Origin: JBPRGG01 sp051418075
GTDB taxonomy: Bacteria; Bacteroidota; Bacteroidia; Cytophagales; Cyclobacteriaceae
Reading direction: 5' to 3'
NCBI GenBank assembly: GCA_051418075.1
Contig: JBPRGG010000029.1
Coordinates: forward strand, 62,001 to 126,000
DNA length: 64,000 nt
Within the stretch, counting starts at the first letter, position 1; each line of letters opens with the position of its first letter. Made by a program: the position numbers and the translations under genes. Shown in pieces: positions 9,238 through 18,800 of this stretch. The notes under the pieces are model-generated. The model had not been told where the DNA came from, did no database searches, and worked only from the letters and a program-made list of their open reading frames with translations.

Positions 9238-9242
9238 ATCCT

Positions 9243-9917
9243 ATGAAAATCCTTATTGTTGAAGATAACCAGGAGCTGGTAAGTAATATTCGCAGCTATT
9301 TGAACAAGGAAGGAATAGTATGCGAAGTAGCTGAAAACCTGCGTAAGTCTTATGATAAGCTGGCTGCTTTTGAGTATGATGTTGTGGTATTGGATCTGAT
9401 GCTACCAGATGGAGATGGCCTGGAGCTGTTAAGTATGATCAAACAGGAGCATAGTGACATGGGGGTTTTGATCCTTTCTGCCAAAAACAGCCTGGAAGAT
9501 AAATTGAAAGGACTTGATCTGGGAGCAGATGATTTTTTGCCCAAACCCTTTCACCTTTCCGAATTAAATGCTCGTCTTAAGGCCATTTACCGGCGCCGAA
9601 AACTCAAAGGAAGTGACCAGATCCAGGTGGATGATATTCATATCAACACCAATACCCAGGAGGTTATGGTAAAAGAAGAAATGCTTGATTTGACCCGCAA
9701 GGAATATGAATTGTTGTTGTTTTTTATTTCCAATAAAAACAGGGTGCTGACCAAACAAACCATTGCTGAACATTTGTGGGGAGACTACATGGACTTGCTG
9801 GATTCATTTGATTTTGTTTATCAGCATATCAAAAATTTAAGGAAAAAGATGAATAGCGCCGGTGCCTCAGAACATATACACACTGTATATGGCTCAGGAT
9901 ACAAATTTAAAATCTGA
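9243..9917 (+). CDS. OmpR/PhoB-family response regulator
   Basis: This 224-residue DNA-binding response regulator has a receiver domain (1-115) and a winged-helix output domain (about 128-224). The acidic pocket is VEDNQE near the N-terminus, the phosphoacceptor is Asp51 in VVLDLMLPDGDG, and the conserved lysine is Lys101 in PKPF. The output domain shows LTRKEYELLLFF and the C-terminal VYGSGYKFKI hairpin. The stop codon overlaps the start of the kinase gene (TGATG), so the two are translationally coupled and are almost certainly partners. Phased direct repeats upstream suggest autoregulation. Confidence 0.95.
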   Translation: MKILIVEDNQELVSNIRSYLNKEGIVCEVAENLRKSYDKLAAFEYDVVVLDLMLPDGDGLELLSMIKQEHSDMGVLILSAKNSLEDKLKGLDLGADDFLPKPFHLSELNARLKAIYRRRKLKGSDQIQVDDIHINTNTQEVMVKEEMLDLTRKEYELLLFFISNKNRVLTKQTIAEHLWGDYMDLLDSFDFVYQHIKNLRKKMNSAGASEHIHTVYGSGYKFKI

Positions 9918-11179
9918 TGCCTATGCGGCTTATTTATAAACTTTCAATCATGTACCTGGCGGCTTCCATCATTGTGTTTGCTTTTGGCGGCTTTGTTACC
10001 TATATTGTAATAAACCGGGAGGTGGATCTGGAGGAACAACGTTTTTTACAGGAGCGTCTGGAACAGACCTTAAGGTTTATCAGTCATCGTGAACCTACCA
10101 AATCTTTTTCCCGGGATAAAATTTCTATTATTCCTTTGGGTGAATCGGGTCAGGAAAAACCCATCACTTTTTCTGATACCCTGGTGATGCACAGCACTTT
10201 ACAAAGACCTGAATCACATATCAAGCTGGATGTGGTAAAAGAGGTCAAGGGTAAATACTATGCCATCAGTATGTATGATCTTATTGTGGAGGAAGATGAT
10301 ATAGCTGATGGAGTAGTTGAATCAGTTTTAAATATGCTGGGCATATTGGTAGTGATCTTGTTAATACTTAGCTTTCTGGCTTCAAAAATTCTACTTAAAC
10401 CATTTGAAATGATACTGGCTCAGATCAGGGCATTTGATCTGAGGGATAACCAAAATGTGACTTTCCCCAGATCTTCTACCAAGGAGCTGCAACAGTTGAG
10501 TGAATTCCTGGGAGAAATGACCCATAAGATCAAAAATGACTACCGGAGTCTGAAGGAATTTACTGAAAATGCATCCCATGAAATGCAGACACCATTGAGT
10601 ATAGCCAATGGAAAGCTGGAATTGCTAATGGAAGATAATGATCTGCGGGATGAGCAATTGCAATTGATCACTGCCGCACAAACCAGCTTAAGAAGGCTTT
10701 CCACTTTAGGTTCTTCTCTCACCCTACTTACCAAGATTGATAATTTTGAATTTCGCAGTACGGATTTAATTGATGCTTCTCAGATCATTAAACAGCATAT
10801 TTACGATTTTCAGGAATTAATTGAAATGCGGCAGATAAATCTTGATTTTCAGGTGCAGGATCAGGTGATGATCTCAGTTAATCCATCATTATTGCAAATC
10901 ATGTTTACAAACCTGATCAAGAATGCGATCAATCATAATTTCAAGCATTCAGGTGAAATTTATATTGAACTAAATCAGGATCAATTTATCATAAAGAATA
11001 CCGGGAAAGATCTTAAAGTGCCCCCGGAAAAGCTGTTTGAACGTTTTATAAAGGAGAGTGATCATCATCAATCGTTAGGACTGGGTTTATCTATTGTCAA
11101 AAAAATCTGCGAAGTAAGTCATTTCACAATTCAGTACCAGTTTAACAAACCTTACCATTTGGTAAAAATAATATTTTAA
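9917..11179 (+). CDS. Two-component sensor histidine kinase
   Basis: The 420-residue kinase is partner to the regulator at 9243, its ATG sharing one base with that gene's TGA. It has a membrane helix at about 8-30, a periplasmic sensor of about 100 residues, and a second helix at about 135-157, followed by a short linker. The HisKA domain has phosphoacceptor His221 in ENASHEMQTPLSIANG. The HATPase domain contains NLIKNAINHN and SLGLGLSIVKKI. The DxGxG box is degenerate (IKNTGKDLKVP), as seen in the short Bacteroidota kinases of this type. The sensor domain has no recognised fold. Confidence 0.93.
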   Translation: MPMRLIYKLSIMYLAASIIVFAFGGFVTYIVINREVDLEEQRFLQERLEQTLRFISHREPTKSFSRDKISIIPLGESGQEKPITFSDTLVMHSTLQRPESHIKLDVVKEVKGKYYAISMYDLIVEEDDIADGVVESVLNMLGILVVILLILSFLASKILLKPFEMILAQIRAFDLRDNQNVTFPRSSTKELQQLSEFLGEMTHKIKNDYRSLKEFTENASHEMQTPLSIANGKLELLMEDNDLRDEQLQLITAAQTSLRRLSTLGSSLTLLTKIDNFEFRSTDLIDASQIIKQHIYDFQELIEMRQINLDFQVQDQVMISVNPSLLQIMFTNLIKNAINHNFKHSGEIYIELNQDQFIIKNTGKDLKVPPEKLFERFIKESDHHQSLGLGLSIVKKICEVSHFTIQYQFNKPYHLVKIIF

Positions 11180-11182
11180 AAC

Positions 11183-11238
11183 TTCAGGTTTCCTTCAGAT
11201 TTAGTACAAAACTATTTCAGGTTATGGGCCTATTTTAG
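11183..11238 (+). promoter_or_regulatory. Three 11-bp-phased TTCAG repeats plus -7 motif before the TonB receptor
   Basis: TTCAGGTTTCC starts at 11183, TTCAGATTTAG at 11194 and TTCAGGTTATG at 11216. These positions are one and three 11-bp turns apart. The last repeat begins 15 bases before TATTTTAG (11231-11238), a 7-of-8 match to TAnnTTTG. The regulator gene shows the same 15-base offset. This is the expected layout of an OmpR-family activation site. Confidence 0.55.
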
Positions 11239-11254
11239 TAGAAAATAATGAATT

Positions 11255-13669
11255 ATGATAAGAATAGGTTTGTCCTTTTTAATACTTTCTATATATGCCG
11301 TTTCTGCAGGGGCGCAGTCAGCAGATCAGGTAACAATAACCGGTAATGTGATGGATGGGGAAACGACTCAACCCATTGAATTTGCTACAGTCAGTTTATA
11401 TCATCCCCGGGATTCAAGTTTAATTACAGGAGTAATAACGGATCCAACCGGAAAATTTGATCTTAACGTGGTGCCAGGTCAGTATTTACTCAAGGTGCAA
11501 TTTTTATCCTATCAGAACCTGGAGCAACTGATCCAGACCGGTGTCGGGCCTACCAAAAACCTGGGCGTTTTAACCATTTATGAAGATGCGGCCCAACTGG
11601 ATGAAGTAGTGGTTCAGGGAGAGCGTACCCAAATGGAGATGAAGCTGGATAAGCGAATATTTAATATTGGTCAGGACCTGGTAAGTCGGGGAGGAAATCT
11701 TTCGGTCATTCTGGATAATTTGCCCTCAGTAGCAGTAGATGTGGATGGAAATGTGAGCCTAAGAGGTAGTCAGAATGTTCGTATTTTAATCAATGGAAAG
11801 CCTTCTGGCTTGGTAGGACTGAATGGGGCAGATGCTTTACGAAATATGAATGGAAATCTGGTAGAGCGGGTGGAGATCATTACCAATCCATCTGCCCGCT
11901 ACGAAGCTGAAGGTATGGCTGGAATTATAAATATTGTATTAAAAAAGGATCGTTCACAAGGATTAAATGGAGCGTTTACTTTTGAGGCCGGATATCCGGC
12001 CAATCATGGCACTTCTTTTAATTTGAATTTCAGAAAAGAGTGGATCAATTTTTTTGCTAATGTCGGGGTAAATTACCGCAATTCTCCCCGGGAAGGTTCG
12101 GCCCATCAGCAGTTTTTCCTGCCAGACAGCAGCTATTCCACTGATCTGGTCAGGGAAATGTCCCGCAAAGAATTTTCCAATAACCTGCGTTTTGGCACCG
12201 ATATATTCATAAATGAAAAAAATACCCTCACAGGATCTTTATTGTACAGTATTAGCCGGGGCGATAATCCCAGTAGCGTGATCTATTATGATCGTAACAT
12301 CAACCAGGAATTGGTGGCCACCACTGAAAGAATCGGTCTGGAGGCTGAAGACGAGACATTATTGGAATATGATATTAATTATACCAGGAAATTTGAACAG
12401 GAAGATGAGGAATTTACCATTGATATCCAGTATAGAAGCAATTCCGAGATCGAAGATGCGGACCTTTCAGAGGATGGGAGCCATTTTGTAAATCCTTTGC
12501 TGCAGCATTCACTCAATGATGAAGCATCCACCAACTTTATGTTTAGGGCCAATTATGTGAAGCCATTCGGTAAAAATAAAAAATTTGAAACGGGTTTAAT
12601 GAGTACCTTACGTACCATCAATACCCAATACCTGGTGGAAGAACAAAATGAGCAACAGGTTTGGGAGCGTCTGGAACAGTTTTCCAATAATTTTGATTAT
12701 GAAGAGGATATTCATGCTGCCTATGCCATTTATGGAGATGAGTTTGAGAAATTTTCCTATCAGGTTGGCCTACGAACAGAGTATACTTATATCAAGACCC
12801 ACCTGGTAGATACTGACGAAAAGAACACCCTGGAGTTTCTGAACCTTTTTCCCAGTTTACATCTGAATTATAAGCTGGCTAAGGAAAACTCAGTTCAGAT
12901 AAGTTATAGCCGACGGTTTGACCGCCCTGGATTTCGAAGCCTGAACCCATTCTTTTCATTTAATGATAACAGAAATATCCGCTCCGGCAATCCCAAACTG
13001 CAACCTGAATTTACTGATTCCTATGAAACCGGATATTTGTACAACTGGGGGCAAGGAAGCCTTTATGCCGGTTTGTATTACCGGTATACTACCGGTAAAA
13101 TTGAGCGTATCAGCACAGTGGAAGATGGTATTACCTATATTATGCCACAGAACCTTAGTACAGAGAATTCATACGGTATTGAAACAAACCTGACCAAGGA
13201 TTTTTTCGACTGGTTTAAGATTGACGGTAATTTTAATTTCTTCAAGTCGGTGGTGGAAGGTAACTTTAATGGAGAAGATTTAAGTGCCAGTACAGTGACC
13301 ATGTCAGGCAGGTTAAATAACCAGTTCAAACTATTTAAGAAGGTTGATTTTCAGTTGAGTAGCTATTACAGGGCTCCGGTTAATACTCCACAGGGTAGAA
13401 GACAGAGCTACTATACGGTTGATCTGGGATTTAGTAAAGAAATTCTGAAGGAAAAAGGCACCATCATTTTTAATATCAGAAATATTCTTAATTCTATGCG
13501 CTGGCGATCTGAGACTTTTGGTGAAAACTTTTACTATGAGTCTGAATACATCTGGAGGCCCCGTCAGTTTAGCATTACCCTTGATTACCGGTTGAATCAA
13601 AATCAGAAAAAAGGCAGAAGATCAGGAGGCCGGGGAGAAGGTGGTATGGATGGGGGAGGAGATTTTTAA
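11255..13669 (+). CDS. TonB-dependent outer-membrane receptor with carboxypeptidase-like domain
   Basis: The 804-residue receptor has a signal peptide (about 1-20, ending AGAQS) and a CarboxypepD_reg beta-sandwich (27-110, ITGNVMDGETTQPIEFATV). The plug domain contains RGSQNVRILINGKPSG and RVEIITNPSARYEAEGMAG, and a large beta-barrel ends in TLDYRLNQN. The family is the OMP_b-brl_3 type rather than SusC: there is no SusD partner and it is shorter than SusC proteins. The Gly-rich tail (RRSGGRGEGGMDGGG) is unusual after the barrel. It directly follows the regulator/kinase pair, separated by 75 bases that contain the phased repeats, so it is a likely target of that regulator. The substrate is unknown. 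Confidence 0.9.
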   Translation: MIRIGLSFLILSIYAVSAGAQSADQVTITGNVMDGETTQPIEFATVSLYHPRDSSLITGVITDPTGKFDLNVVPGQYLLKVQFLSYQNLEQLIQTGVGPTKNLGVLTIYEDAAQLDEVVVQGERTQMEMKLDKRIFNIGQDLVSRGGNLSVILDNLPSVAVDVDGNVSLRGSQNVRILINGKPSGLVGLNGADALRNMNGNLVERVEIITNPSARYEAEGMAGIINIVLKKDRSQGLNGAFTFEAGYPANHGTSFNLNFRKEWINFFANVGVNYRNSPREGSAHQQFFLPDSSYSTDLVREMSRKEFSNNLRFGTDIFINEKNTLTGSLLYSISRGDNPSSVIYYDRNINQELVATTERIGLEAEDETLLEYDINYTRKFEQEDEEFTIDIQYRSNSEIEDADLSEDGSHFVNPLLQHSLNDEASTNFMFRANYVKPFGKNKKFETGLMSTLRTINTQYLVEEQNEQQVWERLEQFSNNFDYEEDIHAAYAIYGDEFEKFSYQVGLRTEYTYIKTHLVDTDEKNTLEFLNLFPSLHLNYKLAKENSVQISYSRRFDRPGFRSLNPFFSFNDNRNIRSGNPKLQPEFTDSYETGYLYNWGQGSLYAGLYYRYTTGKIERISTVEDGITYIMPQNLSTENSYGIETNLTKDFFDWFKIDGNFNFFKSVVEGNFNGEDLSASTVTMSGRLNNQFKLFKKVDFQLSSYYRAPVNTPQGRRQSYYTVDLGFSKEILKEKGTIIFNIRNILNSMRWRSETFGENFYYESEYIWRPRQFSITLDYRLNQNQKKGRRSGGRGEGGMDGGGDF

Positions 13670-13800
13670 TGTTTAGGTTGATTCAATCATCTTTAGAAAT
13701 TTAGCCATTCAGGTAATTGAGAAGATTTGAATAAATCTCAAATTTGATTGCACTTAGAGGTGGATTTTTACAAGCAGGAGGAAATAGTAAGATTTAGCCA

Positions 13801-13839
13801 AAATAAAAACACAGAGCCTAAGTTTAGATAGACCCTGTG
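13801..13839 (-). terminator. Rho-independent terminator of the susCD operon
   Basis: Read on the reverse strand, an 11-bp stem (13829-13839 with 13810-13820, two G-T pairs) with an 8-nt loop is followed by TTTTTATTT. It lies about 40 bases past the stop of the last gene (13880). Confidence 0.8.
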
Positions 13840-13879
13840 CAAACAATATAAAGTAAAGAAGAAAGGATTCTATAGGTAG

Positions 13880-14380
13880 TTAATCCTGAAGGTCCACCGA
13901 AGAAAAAGCTTCTAAAAGTTCTTCCGGTTTCCGGTGGTCGTCCAGGTATTCTTCAAAACTAGCGGTACGTTGATAAATGATGGAAATGCCTATATTCAGG
14001 ATATGTTCGAAGTTATCTTTAGCCTGATCCAGGGGCACTCTGTCTTTTTTCACCATTTTTTTATAATACCTGTTTAATTTTTTAATGGCGTAGTAGATGC
14101 TTGGCTTTTCCACTACAGTTTTTACCCCTGGAGAGGTAGCTGTTCCTTCCTCTTCATAGGTATAAAGTTCTTCCAGAATATACATTTTTTTGGCTATTTC
14201 ATGACCTAAATAATTGTCCTGAATAAAACTTTCAACTATTTCTACTTCATTGGCATTATCCAATTGCTGGTAAAATTCAAATTCATTGTCATTATCCATA
14301 GCCTGGGCCAAAGCCCAAACTTTGCCGGTACTCAGAATAAGTATTATCAGGTAGAAGAATTTTAAATATTTTTTCATCAT
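13880..14380 (-). CDS. Small secreted protein, third gene of the susCD operon
   Basis: This 166-residue protein has a signal peptide (MMKKYLKFFYLIILILSTG, cleaved near ALAQA). No known domain is recognised. The mature part is helical and charged (YYAIKKLNRYYKKMVKKDRVP, EEYLDDHRKPEELLEAF). The ATG at 14380 is preferred over a TTG at 14416 because it places the signal peptide at the N-terminus. It lies 93 bases after susD, with a hairpin in between and a terminator downstream, so it is probably the weakly expressed distal gene of the operon. Confidence 0.65.
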   Translation of the reverse strand: MMKKYLKFFYLIILILSTGKVWALAQAMDNDNEFEFYQQLDNANEVEIVESFIQDNYLGHEIAKKMYILEELYTYEEEGTATSPGVKTVVEKPSIYYAIKKLNRYYKKMVKKDRVPLDQAKDNFEHILNIGISIIYQRTASFEEYLDDHRKPEELLEAFSSVDLQD

Positions 14381-14414
14381 GACTACTTTATATTGTTCTT
14401 TAAATCCTTTCTTC

Positions 14415-14453
14415 AAGTCCGGACAACCAGTAGTAACCTGATCATCCGGACTT
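14415..14453. other. Intra-operonic hairpin between susD and the distal gene
   Basis: AAGTCCGGA (14415-14423) and TCCGGACTT (14445-14453) form a perfect 9-bp stem with a 21-nt loop. No T tract follows on the reverse strand (GAAGAAAGG). It may stabilise the 3' end of the susCD mRNA or attenuate the downstream gene. Confidence 0.5.
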
Positions 14454-14473
14454 TCAATTTTACTAATTACAGT

Positions 14474-15835
14474 TTATTGGGCATCCCACCAAACTGGTGT
14501 AAACACAGATACATTTGGAGCATTGGATGGATTATATTCCACTTCGTCAGTAGGATAGGGAAACCTTTTGGGTAATTCACTTCCCTGAACTGGTTCAAGA
14601 GCCGGGTAACCTGTGCGTCGAATGTCTGTGAATGCTTCTGGTTGCAGGAACATATGGATGTATTTCTGGGTCATGATCATTTCCAGCAAATTTGCGCCAG
14701 ACATTTCATCAATTTCCTCATTTACAGCAGCTATCCAGGCCAGGTTATCTTCATTGACCAGGCTCAGTTCATACCTTTCCATAGAAAGTAAAATGGCATC
14801 TTTTAAAGCTTGTTTAGCTGCATCTTCATCTCCTGCCCGATATAAAGCTTCTGCCCGAATAAACGCTCCTTCTGTAGCCTGAACAAAGGCAACCGGTGCT
14901 GCTTTGGAGGTCCAATAGCCATCACCACTGAAAACATTCACTCCAGAGCGAGGGTCAGACATATTTGCATAAGTACTGTCAGCCAACAGGTTGGTATAGA
15001 AATCGTTGTCATTGATATACCCCGCCCTTTGTATCAGGAACTGGTACATGGGGTTTTGGCCGGAAGAACCTTCATCATAAGGTTGCATCATGTCATCGGC
15101 CACTTCGGTGAGGCCGTTATCCAAATCACTGATCACACTATTGTAATCTACTGAGCCTCTTTCCGTCAGGTGCATTTGATAGCGGGCTCTGAGGGTATAG
15201 GCCGCTTTGATCCAGTTCTCGATGTTGCCATTATAGATATAATCGTTTTCCAATCCGTATACATTTCTGGTCGATTCAGAAATCTGTAAATCTGCTATAG
15301 CTTCTGTCAGATAATTCTCTATTACCTGATAGATCTGTTCCTGGCTGTCATATTGGGGCTGAAAATTTTCATTTCCCAACAAAGCCTGGCTCCAGGGAAT
15401 ATTATCCCAAAGGTCAGTTGCATTACCCAATGCCACTGCGGATAAAACCTTAGCCACTCCTCTTAATTGAGCTGACTCAGTACCGGATTCCGGACCGGTC
15501 TTTTCAATGATCTGTTTCAAATCCATCAATACATCAGAATAGATGGAACCCCACACGTTATTGACATCACCTTCTCTCAGGATATAGCTGTCAATAGCCT
15601 GGAACTGCCGGTCTTCTCCTTTCAACTGTTGATTCCATACGGCCAGGGTGCCGGCTATATCCGCTCCACCGATATAATAGCCCAGACCAGCTTCAACCCC
15701 GGGAAGAATCAGGTTGGGCGTGATATCAGTAAGGTTGTCAGGATCCTCATTAATTTCTGGATCGATCCAGTCTTCACAGGAAGAAAATATAAATGCAATT
15801 GAAAATAATATTATAAGATATTTACTAAACTTCAT
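14474..15835 (-). CDS. SusD/RagB-family outer-membrane lipoprotein
   Basis: The 453-residue nutrient-binding lipoprotein pairs with the SusC-type porin encoded just upstream, and only 13 bases separate the genes. It has a lipobox ending at Cys20 (IAFIFSSC) followed by acidic residues (EDWIDPEINEDPD), consistent with surface export. The NLILPGVEAGL and DLWDNIPWSQAL segments and the C-terminal LLEMIMTQKYIHMFLQPEAF fit the SusD-like_2 branch, which often binds peptides or non-starch glycans. The ATG at 15835 is chosen over the upstream in-frame start at 15859, which overlaps susC. The substrate is not predictable here. Confidence 0.93.
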   Translation of the reverse strand: MKFSKYLIILFSIAFIFSSCEDWIDPEINEDPDNLTDITPNLILPGVEAGLGYYIGGADIAGTLAVWNQQLKGEDRQFQAIDSYILREGDVNNVWGSIYSDVLMDLKQIIEKTGPESGTESAQLRGVAKVLSAVALGNATDLWDNIPWSQALLGNENFQPQYDSQEQIYQVIENYLTEAIADLQISESTRNVYGLENDYIYNGNIENWIKAAYTLRARYQMHLTERGSVDYNSVISDLDNGLTEVADDMMQPYDEGSSGQNPMYQFLIQRAGYINDNDFYTNLLADSTYANMSDPRSGVNVFSGDGYWTSKAAPVAFVQATEGAFIRAEALYRAGDEDAAKQALKDAILLSMERYELSLVNEDNLAWIAAVNEEIDEMSGANLLEMIMTQKYIHMFLQPEAFTDIRRTGYPALEPVQGSELPKRFPYPTDEVEYNPSNAPNVSVFTPVWWDAQ

Positions 15836-15848
15836 GACTATTCGATTT

Positions 15849-18800
15849 TTATAAACCAACTCTTAAACCAAAAATATATGAACGAACACCGGGATTGTTG
15901 AAGTAATCAATTCCCAAACCATTGTTGTTACCCACCAAACTGGTTTCCGGATCCACACCGGTATAAGGGGTATCAATCCAAAGGTTGATTCCGGTAAAAT
16001 ACAATTCCAGGTTGTTGATAAAGATATTATCCAGGAAATTGGGACTAAATTGATAGGAAAAAGTTACTTCTCTTAATCTTACCCAGTCGGCTTCTTCCAC
16101 ATAGGGCTCAGAAGGACCAGTGAAACCGCTGCCTTCGCCACTCCACCAGTACCAGTCTTCATCTACCACTACTTCAGAGGTATTGGCTGGGCCAGGTCCG
16201 GGTACTTCAATAAAATTGCCATCTGCATCGGTAACCAGTTCTCCAGCTTCCCGCTGATAGTGAACTACATCTCCGTCGCTGTTTACATGTCCATAAACTC
16301 CATCCCATACTTTTGATTCTCCTCTGGTTTCAGTGTCTTTATGGGTACCGAAGTAGTACAAGGCTCCTTTGGTACCATTCCACATCAGGCCACCTTCTTT
16401 TATATCCAGCAAGGCAGATAGACTGAATCCTTTATAAGTAAATGAGTTGGTAATACCGGCAGTCCAGTCAGGCTGCACAGTACCCATTTCCTGCATACTG
16501 GGATCTGAGAAGGGGAAGCCATCCATAAACGGATCATTGGGGTTGTCGTTGATCAGTACCTGGCCATCATTAGTACGGCTCCAGCGTAATCCAAACAGGG
16601 ATCGGTAAGGAGAACCTACCACTGCTCTTACCTGAGGTTCGGTGAAACCAGACAGGAAGACGTTTTCCACACCTTCAGCCAGTTGAGTTACCTCAGAATA
16701 AGGATTAGACCAGTTCATATTGATGCTCCATTGGAAATCAGACGTTTTCACCGGGATGGCGTTGATCACTACTTCAAAACCATTGGTTTCCATGGTTCCT
16801 GCATTCAGGTAAGCAGCTTCATATCCGGTAGAGGTGGCTATGGGCACAGATAATAACAGGTCGCTGTTGGTGGTATTGAAGTAGGCCACATCAACTGCCA
16901 AACGGTTTTGAATCAGGCTCATATCCAGTCCTAATTCCCATGTATCCATTCTTTCCGGACGGATCTGGTTGTTTCCAATAGTGTTTCCCAAAGTGTAGGC
17001 GTTGGAGCCAAGGAAGGGGAATTGAATCCCGTTAGGAGTGGTCCATCCATCAGCCGGATTAGGCTGGAAGTAATAGGTTCGGGTAGCATATGCTGCCGCA
17101 TCATTGGCAATCTCGGTATAGGAAGCCCTCAATTTGGCAAAATTTACAATATTGCTTCCGCTCAGGGCCGGGATTTCGGTCAGCACGAATCCTAATCCTA
17201 CGGAAGGGTAGAAGAAAGAGTTGTTATCTTCTGGTAGCGTTGTTGACCATTCATTTCTGGCCGTGGCATTCAGGTACAGCATATTCCGGTAAGATAAAGT
17301 CATATCCCCATAAAAGGCAGCTGTTCTTTTTCGGAAATTGCTTTCAGAGCCCCTGGCATCAGTGGTATTGGCTATGTTGTAGAATTCCAGACTTTGAAGT
17401 CCAAAAGCTTCTGCTGAAGTGCTCTCTACAGTGGATTGATAAATGTTATGTCCTAGCAGCAAACCAAAATCCCAATCCTGACCAAATTTGGTATTGATGT
17501 TCATCATCAGGTCGGAGTTAATGTCTGTGCTGAATTCATTCTCGTCCAGGTTGTAACCTTCAGGGCTATCTGCTGAACCTATTTCAAAGTAATTTTTTAC
17601 ATCTTTGTTCCAATTATCCAGACCAAATCGGTAAGTAAAGCTCAGCCAATCATTGGTTTGATAATCCAGTTGGGCGAAACCAATTAGCCGGTTTACCCGG
17701 TCGATATACCTGTTCTTGTTTACAGTCCAATAGGGATTGTCATATCCTCCACCGCCACGGTAGGTTCTTTGTTTACCGTTAGGCCACTGATACAAGTAAG
17801 AGTTATCAAATGTAGGAGGGGTACGGGTTAATCCCAACATTACACCAGATACATTAGACCCTTTTTGCACCCTGTCTCCCTTGGAGCTAATGAAATTGGT
17901 ACTGGCTGTAACTTTCAGGTCGTTGTTGATTTTGGTACTCCCGGTTAATTTAACTGAAGTTCGGTTAAAACTGTTGTTTGGTACAATTCCTTCATCGGAA
18001 TTATTGGAAAGTGATAAATAGAAGGTGCTTTTTTCGTCTCCACCGGATACATCTATATGGTTTTGAAAGGTGGTTCCGGTGCGGAAGAAATCATAATGGT
18101 CATAAGCCTGAACCGGAATGTTAGAAGCAAAAGGACTACCGGCCGGAACCATCCTGCCATTGGGATCCCATAGACGGATGTATTCATCCATCGGTGTTAT
18201 TCCACCAAAAGGATATTCATCTCCGGGAACATAATTGGGATCGGTGGAATAACGTAATTCGTCAATAGGAGGCCCCCAGGCCACCGCGTTATAAATTTGT
18301 TCATCCGGCATTTGAACTCCGGTTCGATCGTACAGACCCATGTAGATTTCAGAGCCCTGGGCATATTTGGTTTGAAGTTCCGGTAAAAGTGAAGGTTCAT
18401 TCAATTTCACAAAAGAATTATAATTTACCTGAACTTTTCCACCGGTGTTGCCACCTTTTTTGGTTGTGATAATTACGGCTCCGTTGGCAGCCCTGATTCC
18501 GTATAACGCAGTGGCAGCCCCACCTTTAAGAATACTGATGTTTTCTATATCGTTGGGGTTAAGGTCCATGGCCCGGTTTGATTCAGCTACCCCACCTACC
18601 GTATTGCCGGAGTTACCACTGTTATCTATAGGTACACCATCTATTACAAATAGTGGCTGATTACTTCGGGTAATGGAAGCAGCACCTCTGATTTCAATAA
18701 AGGACGAAGCTCCGGCATCTCCGGAAGAGGAGTTGATCCGCACTCCGGCCACTCTACCCGCTAATGCATCGATCATACTGGTACGGGAAGCTTTGGTCAG

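Noticed and set aside
17090..17497. Forward ORF of 135 codons inside susC
   Set aside because: It is a shadow frame of the SusC barrel, with random-looking His, Trp and Cys content.
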